This document shows positions 45,601 to 54,107 of a DNA stretch of 64,000 bases, piece after piece. The position numbers were made by a program, and so were the translations under genes. Where the stretch lies: contig NZ_WBOF01000003.1 of the NCBI RefSeq assembly GCF_009569385.1, positions 372,001 through 436,000 on the forward strand. The letters run 5' to 3'. The stretch is from Streptomyces kaniharaensis (GTDB lineage Bacteria; Actinomycetota; Actinomycetes; Streptomycetales; Streptomycetaceae). The notes under the pieces are model-generated. The model did no database searches. It saw nothing but the letters and a program-made list of their open reading frames with translations, and was not told the DNA's origin. The number at the start of each line of letters is the position of its first letter. Position 1 is the stretch's first letter.

Positions 45601-45772
45601 ACCAGTCGGCTTCCGCTCACCGATCGGTCCGGCCAGCCGGAACGGCGCGCGTGAGCGCCTTCCCTCCGACGGGAATGCGAATGAGTGGTGATCTGATCAT
45701 CGGCTATATTCGCCGGGCGGCTCGTGGGGAACGGGCCCGTACGCACCGAACTCTCCGGGGAAACCAGCCATC

Positions 45773-46681
45773 TTGTCACGGCCCATTGACGACCCGTCCG
45801 CCGCCCAGCCCACCCCGCCGACGAGTGACGCCGGGCTTTCAGCCCCGCCCGGCGATCCGGCGACCACCGACCGCGCGAGCTCCGAACAGCCGGCCATCGA
45901 ACAGCCCGCCGCCCAGGCCGTCCTGCCCGGCTACCCGCAGCCGCCGCAGGCGCCCGGGCCGTACACCGCCGGACCGTACGGCCCCGGACCGCACGGCTGG
46001 CCCCCGCATGCCGTCCCGCAGCCGAAGGCGAAGGCCAGCGGGATGGCCATCACGTCCTTCGTGCTCGGCCTCCTCGGGTTCGTCCCGCCGCTCTCGCTGG
46101 TGTCGATCGGGCTCGCCATCAGCGCGTTCCGCCGGATCTTCCGGCGCCGCCAGGGCGGGTTCGGGTTCGCCGTCGCGGGCCTCGTGCTCGCCTGCTCCTG
46201 GACCATGGTCGCCGTCACGGTGGGCGGTCTCGTCGCGTACGGCCTGCACGATCTGACGTCGGGACCGGCGCGCGGCGCGGACGGGCACCCCGTCGCCGCG
46301 GGGCGGGCCGGACTGTGGTACCTGAAGGCGGGCGACTGCGCCCTCGACGACCTCAGCACGCACCACGCCGACCCAAGCCACTTCCGCGTCGTCCCCTGCG
46401 ACCAGCCGCACCGGCTGGAGGTCTACGCCTCGGCCACGATTCCCGGCGGGGACTCCTATCCCGGGGTGGCGAGCGCCCAGAAGAGCGCGCGCGGGCTGTG
46501 CCAGGCTCGGACGGATTCCACGGCGGTCCCGAAGGGCGGCTCGATCGGGTACTTCTACCCGAGCAAGGCCCGCTGGGTGCTCGCGGACGACCGGGACGCG
46601 CTGTGCGTCTTCACCTCCGCCACCCCGTGGTCGGGCACGGTCAAGCCCGGCAACGGGCCCAAGGCGTCCACGCCCGTCTGA
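45773..46681 (+). CDS. DUF4190-containing membrane protein with septum-formation-like C-terminal domain
   Basis: 302 residues. N-terminal Pro/Gln/Gly-rich cytoplasmic tail (PPQAPGPYTAGPYGPGPHGW), two DUF4190-type helices (MAITSFVLGLLGFVPPLSLV and FAVAGLVLACSWTMVAVTVG), then an extracytoplasmic domain LKAGDCALDDL, VVPCDQPHRLEVYA, GLCQAR, ALCVF with paired cysteines, as in DUF4190/septum-formation proteins of actinomycetes. Role unknown. Start TTG 45773 has a distant GGGGAAA; the next in-frame ATG is inside the first helix, so TTG is kept with reservation. Confidence 0.75.
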   Translation: MSRPIDDPSAAQPTPPTSDAGLSAPPGDPATTDRASSEQPAIEQPAAQAVLPGYPQPPQAPGPYTAGPYGPGPHGWPPHAVPQPKAKASGMAITSFVLGLLGFVPPLSLVSIGLAISAFRRIFRRRQGGFGFAVAGLVLACSWTMVAVTVGGLVAYGLHDLTSGPARGADGHPVAAGRAGLWYLKAGDCALDDLSTHHADPSHFRVVPCDQPHRLEVYASATIPGGDSYPGVASAQKSARGLCQARTDSTAVPKGGSIGYFYPSKARWVLADDRDALCVFTSATPWSGTVKPGNGPKASTPV

Positions 46682-46741
46682 CGGCGCGAATCCCTGACAG
46701 CCGAAGCCGGCAGGACGAACCGTGCACGACAAAACGGTCAT

Positions 46742-46757
46742 TTGAAAAATTCTTCAA
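46742..46757. promoter_or_regulatory. AT-rich inverted repeat upstream of the PhnA-like gene
   Basis: TTGAA, 6 bp, TTCAA in a strikingly AT-rich patch (46730-46770) within ~73% GC DNA. It is 21 bp before an ATG that lacks a clear ribosome site. It may be part of the promoter or an operator. Confidence 0.4.
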
Positions 46758-46778
46758 GTTCATACATGCTGGGCTTCC

Positions 46779-47138
46779 ATGAGCGACAACCTTCCCGCCT
46801 GCCCGCAGTGCTCCAGCGAGTACACGTACGAGATGAACGCGCTGATGGTCTGCCCCGAGTGCGGCCACGAGTGGGTGCCCGCGGCGGGCGGCGCCGGCGC
46901 CGAGGGCGGTGCCGGCGATCGGGTGATCAAGGACGCGGTCGGCAACGTGCTGAGCGACGGCGACACGGTGACCGTCATCAAGGCCCTCAAGGTCAAGGGC
47001 AGCGCCTCGGGGATCAAGGCGGGCACCAAGGTCCGCAACATCCGCCTGGTCGACGGCGTCGACGGGCACGACATCGACTGCCGCATCGAGGGCTTCGGCG
47101 CCATGCAGCTCAAGTCGAGCGTGGTCAAGAAGGCCTGA
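46779..47138 (+). CDS. PhnA/YjdM-like zinc-ribbon protein
   Basis: 119 residues. N-terminal zinc ribbon (LPACPQCSSEYTYE, LMVCPECGHEW) and a C-terminal beta-barrel domain (VIKDAVGNVLSDGDTVTVIK, LKVKGSASGIKAGTKVRNIR, seen as GIKAGTKVRNIRLV) match the PhnA/YjdM family. The historical phosphonate link is weak; the role is unknown. The start follows an AT-rich palindromic stretch and has no evident ribosome site, yet the N-terminus aligns with the family. A perfect bidirectional terminator follows. Confidence 0.92.
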   Translation: MSDNLPACPQCSSEYTYEMNALMVCPECGHEWVPAAGGAGAEGGAGDRVIKDAVGNVLSDGDTVTVIKALKVKGSASGIKAGTKVRNIRLVDGVDGHDIDCRIEGFGAMQLKSSVVKKA

Positions 47139-47159
47139 CCCCCGTACATCTGGTCATCC

Positions 47160-47197
47160 GGCGCCCGCCGGGCCGTTGCAACGGCCCGGCGGGCGCC
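47160..47197. terminator. Perfect 38-bp palindrome, bidirectional terminator
   Basis: 19-bp arms beginning GGCGCCCGCCGGGCC, symmetric about 47178/47179. It lies between the convergent PhnA-like gene (stop 47138) and the MFS gene (stop 47207), 21 and 9 bp from their stops. Very stable; no T-run needed. Confidence 0.8.
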
Positions 47198-47206
47198 GTC
47201 GTCGCG

Positions 47207-48361
47207 TCAACTCGGCCGCACGAGCGCCAGCAGCCCCAGGGCCGCGGCCTGGATGCCGGCGACGACCGTGACGAGTGCCGGGATCGAGGCCTCGTAGAGG
47301 GCGCCGGTCAGGACTCCGCCGGCCAGGGCGGCCGTGCCGGTGACCGCGGCGAAGACGCCGTACGCGGTGGCCCGGCGCGGGGTGGGGACGAGGTCGGCGA
47401 CGGTGGCACGGAGGACGGCCTCGCTGAGGCCCGTCGCGGCGCCCCAGAGCAGGGCGCCCACGACGGCTGCCGTGAGGGTGTCGGCGAAGGCGAGCGCGGG
47501 GACGGCCGCGGCCAGCAGCGGGAGGGCGGCCAGGACGCGTGGGCCGATGCGGTCGTACACCCAGCCGGCGACCAGCGCCGCCGCGGCGTCCGACAGCATC
47601 GCGCCCGCGTACAGGACCGGCACCAGGGCGGTGGCGAGCAGGTGGTGCCGGACCAGGTGGAAGGAGAGCAGGCCGAAGGTGGCGAAGCCGGTCATGGTCG
47701 TCGCGGTGAACGCCGCGTACACCCAGAACGCCCGCGGCAGCCCGACCGGTTCGGGCCGCGTCTCGGCAGGAGTCGGCTCCTCCGGTTCGTACGACGCCGG
47801 ATCGGGCACCCGGGCCCGCAGCCACCACAGCAGGACCAGCACGGCCGCACCCGGAACGGCGAGCACGCCCAGCGCCAGGCCGTAGCCGCCTCCCGAGCCG
47901 AGCACGGCGGCGACGGTGAGCGGGCCGACGACGGCGCCGACCTGGTCGAGCGCCTCGTGGACGGCGAAGCCGCGGCCCCGGCCGGTGGCGGCGGTCGCGT
48001 GCGAGAGCAGGGTGTCCTTGGCCGGGGAGCGCACCGCTTTGCCGACCCGCTCCGCGACCACGAGCACGCAGGCCGGGACGAGCGCCCCGACGATCCCGAG
48101 CGGCGGGACGGAGACCACGGTGAGCGTGTACCCGGCGATCGTGAGCGCCCAGAACCGCCCGGTGCGGTCCGCGAGCGGCCCGAACACCAGCCGCAGCCCG
48201 AGCGCCGCCGCCTCGCCCGCGCCGGTCACCGCACCCACCACCACCGCGGACGCCCCGAGCGAGGCCAGCAGCGGGCCGGTGACCGAGCGCGCGCCCTCGT
48301 ACACATAGTCCGCCAGCAGGCTGATGATGCCGAACCAGACCACGAACCGCCACGGTCGCAT
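47207..48361 (-). CDS. MFS transporter
   Basis: 384 residues, 12 predicted helices, slightly short for the family. Loop 2-3 motif GPLADRTGRFWAL and the VAERVGKAVRSPAKDTLLSH segment after helix 4 recall a group of drug/metabolite efflux MFS proteins that carry RxPAKDTLL. A cytoplasmic loop (YEPEEPTPAETRPEP) divides the two halves. ATG 48361 follows AGGAGGG by 8 bp; the frame upstream belongs to the shadow of the regulator. It is 22 bp downstream of an HTH-PNPOx gene, probably one operon. Substrate unknown. Confidence 0.9.
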   Translation of the reverse strand: MRPWRFVVWFGIISLLADYVYEGARSVTGPLLASLGASAVVVGAVTGAGEAAALGLRLVFGPLADRTGRFWALTIAGYTLTVVSVPPLGIVGALVPACVLVVAERVGKAVRSPAKDTLLSHATAATGRGRGFAVHEALDQVGAVVGPLTVAAVLGSGGGYGLALGVLAVPGAAVLVLLWWLRARVPDPASYEPEEPTPAETRPEPVGLPRAFWVYAAFTATTMTGFATFGLLSFHLVRHHLLATALVPVLYAGAMLSDAAAALVAGWVYDRIGPRVLAALPLLAAAVPALAFADTLTAAVVGALLWGAATGLSEAVLRATVADLVPTPRRATAYGVFAAVTGTAALAGGVLTGALYEASIPALVTVVAGIQAAALGLLALVRPS

Positions 48362-48383
48362 CAGCAAACCCTCCTGCGGCCGG

Positions 48384-49046
48384 TCAGCCGCTGACGATCC
48401 GCCGCCCGCTGATCGCGTCGGGCCGCACCCGCACCCACAACGGTCGGTCGCCGCCGGCCCACGGGGACGCGCCGGGCAGGCCCGCGAGGTGCCGGATCTC
48501 GTCGGGGTCCCCGACGTGCTGCGCCGTGCCGAGGACGAGCACGCTCCAGCCCCGGCCGAGGTACTCGTCGATGCGGTCGATCTGGAAGGAGACGGCCGCG
48601 CCCTCGGGGGGGTCCGTCGAGCTGCGTTCGGCGGTGCGGTAGGCGATCGCCCGCGCGTCGACCACGTAGTTGACCGGGTAGACGACCGGCCCGGGCCGCA
48701 CCGGCAGGCCGATCCGGCCGACCCCGTGGGTGCCCACCAGGCCCCAGCACTCCTCTTCGGTGAGGTTGAGCAGCCGCGGCCGCGGCCCGGCGCCGCCCTG
48801 GCCGGGCGGGGCGTCGGCACGGCCTTCCACCAGTTCCGCGCGGCTGACCCCGAGCACGGCGGCGATGCGCACGAAGCCGCCCTGGTCGAAGCCCGGTCCG
48901 GCCTCCAGCAGGAACCGCAGGTAGCTCGGCGCCATCGCCGCCCGTGCGGCCAACTCCGCTTCGGTGAGGCCGAGTTTCTCGCGCCGCTCGGTGATCCGGC
49001 GGGCCGCGGCGGCGGGGTCGGGCTCGGCGGCGGGGGTGTCGTTCAC
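48384..49046 (-). CDS. HTH–pyridoxamine-5'-phosphate-oxidase-like fusion (flavin-binding regulator)
   Basis: 220 residues. Residues ~12-65 are an HTH-like helical unit (ITERREKLGLTEAELAARA, SYLRFLLEAG). Residues ~85-215 are a PNPOx-like split barrel: LTEEECWGLVGTHGVGRIGL, VVYPVNYVVDARAIAYR, SVLVLGTAQHV. PNPOx-like domains bind FMN, F420 or haem. GTG 49046 is taken as start because GAGGAG is 8 bp upstream; the upstream ATG 49100 has none. It is transcribed with the MFS gene. It may sense a small molecule and control export (inference). Confidence 0.85.
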   Translation of the reverse strand: MNDTPAAEPDPAAAARRITERREKLGLTEAELAARAAMAPSYLRFLLEAGPGFDQGGFVRIAAVLGVSRAELVEGRADAPPGQGGAGPRPRLLNLTEEECWGLVGTHGVGRIGLPVRPGPVVYPVNYVVDARAIAYRTAERSSTDPPEGAAVSFQIDRIDEYLGRGWSVLVLGTAQHVGDPDEIRHLAGLPGASPWAGGDRPLWVRVRPDAISGRRIVSG

Positions 49047-49233
49047 GGGGGCGGCTCCTCGGCTCGGCGCGGGCCCATCCAACCGTCCGACCGCCGCCAA
49101 GTCGAGGAACGGCGAGCCGCCGTGCGTGTCGGAACGACTGCGGTGTGATCATCTGACGAAGCAGTCTTGATCCGCTCTTCCGACCGCTGCGATCATTTCG
49201 GCGGTCCGCACCGGCCGCCGCCCGCGCATCGTG

Positions 49234-50160
49234 TCAGTGTGGCGGCTCGTCCTCCGGGCCGGCGAGCTCGTCCGCGAGCGCCGTCAGGGCCGAGCGCAGC
49301 AGCCGCAGCAGCGGGTCCTGGTCGCGGCGGGGGTGCCACACCTGGGTGACCCGCAGCGGGCGGAGGCGGGTCGGCGCCTCGACCGGCGTCAGCCCGAGGG
49401 TGTCCGCCAGCTCGCCGACCAGGGCGGCGGGCGCGATCGTCACCAGGTCGGTCCGGCTCACCAGGTGGAGGGCGGCGAGGTAGCCGGGCACCACGCAGCG
49501 CACCGTCCGCGGGTGCCCGGCCTCGCGCAGCTCCCGGTCGAGCGCGTCGTCCGGGCGGCCGCTGCGGGACACCAGCACGTGCCCGGCAGCGGCGGCGAAA
49601 CGTTCGACGGTCACCTCGCCGCGGGTGAGCTCGTGCCCGGCCCGGACGACGGCCGTCAGGCCGGCCCGGACCAGCCCGAGGGACCGCAGGTCGGGGTACT
49701 TGGCCGCGTTGACGACCACGGCGAGGTCGGCGGTGCCGTCCCGGACGGCCTCGGCACCGTCCCGCCCGCTGTCGGCGGCGAGGAGGCGCAGCTGGGCGGC
49801 GGGCGCGGTGGCGGAGAGCCGGGCGAGCAGCCGATCGACCTTGGTCTGGATCAGGTCCTGTGGGGCGACGACCGTCAGGCTGCGGGCGAGGGGCCGGGCC
49901 TCCCGGTCGAGCAGGTCCTCCGCCTGTTCGAGCCAGAGCCGCAGGCGCGGCCGGAGGTCGACGGCCGCGGCCGTGGGGCTCAGGCCGCGGCCCGAGCGCA
50001 CCAGCAGGGGGTCCTGGAACGCGCGGCGCAGCCGCCCGAGGGCCCGGCTGGTGGCAGGCACCGAGAGGTTGAGCCGGTGCGCGGCCCGGGTGACGGAGCC
50101 CTCTTCGAGGAGCGCGTCGAGGACCACCAGCAGGTTGAGATCGACCGACGACAGTTGCAC
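49234..50160 (-). CDS. LysR-type transcriptional regulator
   Basis: 308 residues. N-terminal winged HTH (DLNLLVVLDALLEEGSVTRA, AHRLNLSVPATSRALGRLR), then the two-lobed LysR substrate domain (SLTVVAPQDLIQ, GTADLAVVVNAAKYPDL). It is divergent from the MFS gene at 50298, the standard LysR arrangement, with an AGTTGC/GCAACT inverted repeat in between. It probably activates that exporter gene when bound to an unknown ligand. ATG 50160 fits the family N-terminus. Confidence 0.95.
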   Translation of the reverse strand: MQLSSVDLNLLVVLDALLEEGSVTRAAHRLNLSVPATSRALGRLRRAFQDPLLVRSGRGLSPTAAAVDLRPRLRLWLEQAEDLLDREARPLARSLTVVAPQDLIQTKVDRLLARLSATAPAAQLRLLAADSGRDGAEAVRDGTADLAVVVNAAKYPDLRSLGLVRAGLTAVVRAGHELTRGEVTVERFAAAAGHVLVSRSGRPDDALDRELREAGHPRTVRCVVPGYLAALHLVSRTDLVTIAPAALVGELADTLGLTPVEAPTRLRPLRVTQVWHPRRDQDPLLRLLRSALTALADELAGPEDEPPH

Positions 50161-50174
50161 CAGGTGAAACTATC

Positions 50175-50202
50175 AGTTGCCGAATTACCGATTGCTGCAA
50201 CT
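50175..50202. promoter_or_regulatory. Probable LysR-binding inverted repeat
   Basis: AGTTGC at 50175-50180 and GCAACT at 50197-50202, perfect arms separated by 16 bp of AT-richer DNA, between the divergent LysR and MFS starts. LysR proteins bind interrupted palindromes of this kind. Confidence 0.55.
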
Positions 50203-50297
50203 CTCGGCGCGGCCTACGTTCGAGGTGGAGCGGCCCGCGGCCCACTGCCCGCGTTCGAACGGCGCTCCTCCCACTCACGGCCCGGAAGGGGTCCTCC

Positions 50298-51716
50298 ATG
50301 ACGCTTGCCCTGCCCCGGCGTGCCCCCGGCATGCCCGGCGCCCCCGGCAGCCCCCACACGCTCGGCCCGGTCGGGCTGACCGTCGTCTGCGGCGCGGCCC
50401 TGTTCGTCACCAGCCTCGACTCCACGGCGGTGAACGTCGCCCTGCCCGTCCTGCGGACCGAACTCGGCGCCGGGACGGACCGGTTGGCGTGGATCGTCGA
50501 CGCCTACACGCTGACCCTGGCGGTGCTGCTCCTGCTCGCCGGCGCCCTCGGCGACCGGCTCGGGCGGCGCACCCTGTTCCGCGCCGGACTGCTGGTCTTC
50601 GGCCTGGGCTCGCTGGGCTGCGCCCTCGCCACGGGGCCGGACGAGCTGATCGCCGTCCGCGTCGTGCAGGGCTGCGGGGCGGCGATGCTGGGGCCGAACG
50701 CGCTGTCCACCCTCACGACGGCGATCACCGACCCGGTCCAGCGGACCCGGGCGATCGGCTTCTGGGCCGGGATCTTCGGGCTCGCCTCCGCCGTCGGACC
50801 GCTGATCGGCGGCGCCCTGATCGACGCCCTGGGGTGGCGGTGGATATTCCTGATCAACCTGCCCGTCGTCGCGCTCGCCCTCGCCGCGTCCGTCCGCGTC
50901 CCCGAGACCAGGGGCGGCACCTCCCGGCAGCTCGACCCGCTCGGGCTCGCGCTCGGCGCCGTCGCCGTCCTCGGGCTGACCGAACTCCTCATCCACGGCG
51001 CCCACCACGGGTACGGCGGCGTCACGCCGGTGGTGTGCGCGACGCTCGCGGTCGGCGGCGCGGTGGCGTTCGTCGCCGTCGAACGGCGGCGCCGGCACCC
51101 GGTGTTCCCGCTCGCGCTGGTACGGCACGGCACCTTCACCGCCGCCACCGTCACCGCCGTCCTCGCGTTCGCGATCCTGGCCGGATTCCTCTTCGTCTCC
51201 AGCGTGTACTGGCAGCACGACCGGCACGCCTCGGCGCTGCAGACCGGTCTCGCCCTGCTCCCGGCCACCCTCGCCATCGCCGTGGTGTCGCCGCTGAGCG
51301 GCCGGCTCATCCACGTGGTCGGCGCTCGCCGGCTGCTCGTCGGTTCCGGACTGCTGCTGGCCCTCGGGGCGGGCGTCCTCGCGCTCGCCGGCGGAAGCAC
51401 CGGGTACCTGCCGTACGCCGCCGGCTACCTCGCGCTCGGCCTCGGCTTCGGCCTGATCAACCCGCCCATCACCAACACCGCGGTGGCCGGACTCCCACCC
51501 CAGCAGGCGGGGGTCGCCTCGGCCCTGGCCTCGGGCTCGCGCCAGCTCGGCAACACCCTGGGCGTCGCCGTCCTCGCCACCGTCGCCGCCGGACCGGCCG
51601 ACGGCGCGACCGTCCACCAGCGGCCGGCCTGGATCATCGCGGCCGGTCTCGGCCTCGCCATCGCGGCGCTCAACGCCGTGGTGGGGCGCTCCCGTTCGGG
51701 ACGCCCCGACAGATAA
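50298..51716 (+). CDS. MFS drug/metabolite exporter, DHA2 (EmrB/QacA) type
   Basis: 472 residues with 14 helices. DHA2 signatures: FVTSLDSTAVNVALP in helix 1, GALGDRLGRRTLF in loop 2-3, and RVVQGCGAAMLGPNALSTL, seen as VVQGCGAAMLGP, in helix 4-5 (motif C-like G-rich segments follow). It is a proton-driven exporter of toxic compounds or secondary metabolites. ATG 50298 follows GGAAGGGG. It is divergent from a LysR regulator. No biosynthetic genes adjoin it. Confidence 0.93.
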   Translation: MTLALPRRAPGMPGAPGSPHTLGPVGLTVVCGAALFVTSLDSTAVNVALPVLRTELGAGTDRLAWIVDAYTLTLAVLLLLAGALGDRLGRRTLFRAGLLVFGLGSLGCALATGPDELIAVRVVQGCGAAMLGPNALSTLTTAITDPVQRTRAIGFWAGIFGLASAVGPLIGGALIDALGWRWIFLINLPVVALALAASVRVPETRGGTSRQLDPLGLALGAVAVLGLTELLIHGAHHGYGGVTPVVCATLAVGGAVAFVAVERRRRHPVFPLALVRHGTFTAATVTAVLAFAILAGFLFVSSVYWQHDRHASALQTGLALLPATLAIAVVSPLSGRLIHVVGARRLLVGSGLLLALGAGVLALAGGSTGYLPYAAGYLALGLGFGLINPPITNTAVAGLPPQQAGVASALASGSRQLGNTLGVAVLATVAAGPADGATVHQRPAWIIAAGLGLAIAALNAVVGRSRSGRPDR

Positions 51717-51852
51717 CGAATCATCACATCCGTTTCTCTGTCCCTGTCGGAGCGGGCGATGCGAGCGCATACTGTGCTGCGCAGCGCACCCGCGCGACAG
51801 GGCCACTCCGGTCCCGGCCCGGCTGCGCCGCGACGGGGGAGGTCGCAGAATC

Positions 51853-52635
51853 GTGGCGATTGTCGTACTCATCCTCGTCCTGGGACTGTTCTGGCTGATC
51901 ACCGGCGTCCGGGTGGTCCAGCAGTACGAACGCGGCGTGGTCTTCCGGCTCGGCCGGGTGCGCGGGCGGGTCCGTCAGCCCGGGCTCACCCTGCTCGTGC
52001 CGATCGTGGACCGGATGCGCAAGGTCAACGTCCAGGTCGTGACCATGCCGGTGCCCGCCCAGGAGGGCATCACCAGGGACAACGTCTCCGTCAGTGTCGA
52101 CGCCGTGCTCTACTTCCGCGTCGTCGAGCCGATCAGGGCCACGGTGGACGTCCAGAACTACGGCTTCGCGATGCTCCAGGTCGCCCAGACCTCGCTGCGC
52201 TCCATCATCGGCAAGAGCGAGCTCGACGACCTGCTCTCCGGCCGCGAGCACCTGCACCGCGGCCTGGAGGTGATGCTGGAGAGCCCCGCCACCGGCTGGG
52301 GCGTGCACATCGACCGGGTGGAGATCAAGGACGTCTCCCTGCCCGACTCCATGAAGCGCTCGATGGCCCGCCAGGCCGAGGCCGACCGCGAGCGCCGTGC
52401 CCGCATCATCACCGCCGACGGCGAGTTCCAGGCCGCCGCCAAGCTCTCCGAGGCCGCCACCAAGATGGCCGAGACCCCGGCCGCGATGCAGCTGCGTCTC
52501 CTCCAGACCGTGGTCGAGGTCGCCGCCGAGAAGAACTCCACGCTCGTCCTGCCGTTCCCGATCGAGCTCCTCCGGTTCTTCGAGGCCTCCACGACCCGCC
52601 TCACCGACCCGGCGGCGCCGTCCGACAGCGCCTGA
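51853..52635 (+). CDS. Slipin / SPFH (stomatin-prohibitin) family membrane protein
   Basis: 260 residues. One N-terminal membrane helix (IVVLILVLGLFWLITG), then the SPFH domain: VVQQYERGVVFRLGRV, PGLTLLVPIVDRMRKV, DNVSVSVDAVLYFRV, LRSIIGKSELDDLLS, VEIKDVSLPDSMKRSMARQA. The C-terminus is a helical oligomerisation region. Slipins organise membrane microdomains and can regulate proteases such as NfeD partners; no nfeD gene lies here. GTG 51853 follows GGGGGAGG. Confidence 0.95.
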   Translation: MAIVVLILVLGLFWLITGVRVVQQYERGVVFRLGRVRGRVRQPGLTLLVPIVDRMRKVNVQVVTMPVPAQEGITRDNVSVSVDAVLYFRVVEPIRATVDVQNYGFAMLQVAQTSLRSIIGKSELDDLLSGREHLHRGLEVMLESPATGWGVHIDRVEIKDVSLPDSMKRSMARQAEADRERRARIITADGEFQAAAKLSEAATKMAETPAAMQLRLLQTVVEVAAEKNSTLVLPFPIELLRFFEASTTRLTDPAAPSDSA

Positions 52636-52680
52636 TCTCCTGAGGGCTCGACCCGGCCCCGCCCGGCGGCGGCGCCCCGC

Positions 52681-53298
52681 TCAGCAGCGGACGAGCGGCA
52701 GCAGCACCTCGTCCACGATGGCCTCCGGGTCGAGCTGCGCGGAGGTGCCGCCGCACATCTTGATGCGGTAGAGCATCAGCGCGGGGACGACGTCGGTGAC
52801 CAGCGGGGTGACGGCGCCGGGCCGGACCTCGCCGCGGGCGGCGCCGCGGGAGAGGACCTCGGCGATCAGCCGGGTGGTGGGTTCGACCACGCGGGCGGCC
52901 ACGATCTCCAGGAAGGCGTGGGCGCGCTGGTGGTCGAGTTCGCCCATGATGGCGCGGACGGCGGCGCCCGGTTCGCTGAACATCGCCGTGCGCAGCCGGG
53001 TGACCACCTCGATCAGGTCGCCGCGCAGGCTCCCGGTGTCGGGGGCCGGTCGGGCGGGGGGCAGGCAGGCGCGCAGCGCGTCCTTCACCAGCTCCTCCTT
53101 GGAGGACCAGCGCCGGTAGAGGGCGGCCTTCCCGGTCTGTGCGGCGGCGGCGACGCCCTCCATGGTGAGGCGGGCGTACCCGTCGGTGATGAGCTGCCGG
53201 AGGGCCGCCTCGAAGATGGCGCTCTCCAGCGCCTCGCCGCGCCGGCGCAGCGGGACGGCCGTCGCCGGCGCGAGCGCGCCTTCCGGTTCGGCGGGCAT
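52681..53298 (-). CDS. TetR-family transcriptional repressor
   Basis: 205 residues. HTH: EAALRQLITDGYARLTMEGV, AAQTGKAALYRRWSSKEEL; C-terminal TetR_C-type ligand domain (DLIEVVTRLRTAMFSEPG). The ATG (53298) follows GGGGGTGAGGG. A palindrome GAACGGATCCGTTC stands 130 bp upstream, between this gene and a divergent GNAT gene, and is the likely operator. Ligand unknown. Confidence 0.93.
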   Translation of the reverse strand: MPAEPEGALAPATAVPLRRRGEALESAIFEAALRQLITDGYARLTMEGVAAAAQTGKAALYRRWSSKEELVKDALRACLPPARPAPDTGSLRGDLIEVVTRLRTAMFSEPGAAVRAIMGELDHQRAHAFLEIVAARVVEPTTRLIAEVLSRGAARGEVRPGAVTPLVTDVVPALMLYRIKMCGGTSAQLDPEAIVDEVLLPLVRC

Positions 53299-53428
53299 GC
53301 CCTCACCCCCTGTGTGCTCTTCCGGGCTCTCCCGGGTTCTCCGGTTCGACGGGCCGGGGGGATCGATCGAACAGTCCGTGATGAATCGTCCCGTTCCCCG
53401 TCACCCCGGGTCCACTGTCGATGTTAGT

Positions 53429-53442
53429 GAACGGATCCGTTC
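53429..53442. promoter_or_regulatory. Palindromic operator GAACGGATCCGTTC
   Basis: A perfect 14-bp palindrome 130 bp upstream of the TetR gene and 86 bp upstream of the GNAT gene, of the size and symmetry usual for TetR operators. The flanks TTAG and CTAA extend the symmetry loosely. The rest of 53299-53528 has no other clear element. Confidence 0.6.
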
Positions 53443-53528
53443 CCTCCTAATCGCTTGCTCCCGGGCCCTTGGCATCCGCTCCAGGGGGTCCACAGTGGAG
53501 GTAGGAGCGATCGAGAAGGGTTCCGGGC

Positions 53529-54071
53529 ATGGAGATCACCCTGACCACCGACCGGCTCGTCGTCCGGAACTGGACCGTCGACGACGCCGACGACGCACTC
53601 GCGATCTACGGCTCGCCCGACGTCAGCCGCTGGCTCACCCCCGTGATGGAACGCGTCGGCGACGTCGCGGCGATGCGATCGGTCCTGCACGCCTGGAGCG
53701 AGGCCCAGCCCAACCTCCCGCCTCCGCGCGGCCGCTGGGCCGTTCAGCGCCGGGACGACGGTGCGGTCGTCGGCGGCCTCAGCATCCGCCTGCTGCCCCC
53801 GTACGAGAACGACCTGGAGATCAGCTGGCAGCTGGCACCCGAGGCCTGGGGCCAGGGCTACGCCACCGAGGCGGGCCTGGCGCTGATCCGCTGGGCGTTC
53901 ACCATGGACGTCGAGGAGATCTTCGCGGTCGCCCGCCCCCAGAACGTCCGCGCCGTCGCCGTGGCCAAGCGGCTCGGCATGCAGTGGGTCGGCGAGACCA
54001 CGAAGTACTACGACCTCAACCTGCAGGTCTTCCGGATCCGCCCCAGCGACCTGCCCAACGAGCGCCCCTGA
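53529..54071 (+). CDS. GNAT-family N-acetyltransferase (RimJ/RimL-like)
   Basis: 180 residues. MEITLTTDRLVVRNWTVDDA start, SRWLTPVMERV, then the acetyl-CoA site EISWQLAPEAWGQGYATEAG (QGYATEA pyrophosphate loop) and NVRAVAVAKRLGMQWVGE. It matches the RimJ/L-type group that acetylates protein N-termini or small amines. ATG 53529 follows GAAGGG. It is divergent from the TetR gene with a shared palindrome, so may be its target. A hairpin overlaps its stop. Confidence 0.93.
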   Translation: MEITLTTDRLVVRNWTVDDADDALAIYGSPDVSRWLTPVMERVGDVAAMRSVLHAWSEAQPNLPPPRGRWAVQRRDDGAVVGGLSIRLLPPYENDLEISWQLAPEAWGQGYATEAGLALIRWAFTMDVEEIFAVARPQNVRAVAVAKRLGMQWVGETTKYYDLNLQVFRIRPSDLPNERP

Positions 54072-54090
54072 CGGAACCCGCCAGGGGCGC
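54062..54090. terminator. Hairpin between the convergent GNAT and TIGR02996-like genes
   Basis: GCGCCCCTG / CAGGGGCGC, a perfect 9-bp stem with an 11-base loop. The left arm contains most of the GNAT stop codon; the right arm ends 18 bp before the stop of the opposite gene. Probably a shared terminator. Confidence 0.6.
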
Positions 54091-54107
54091 CCAGGACAGC
54101 CGGTGCC

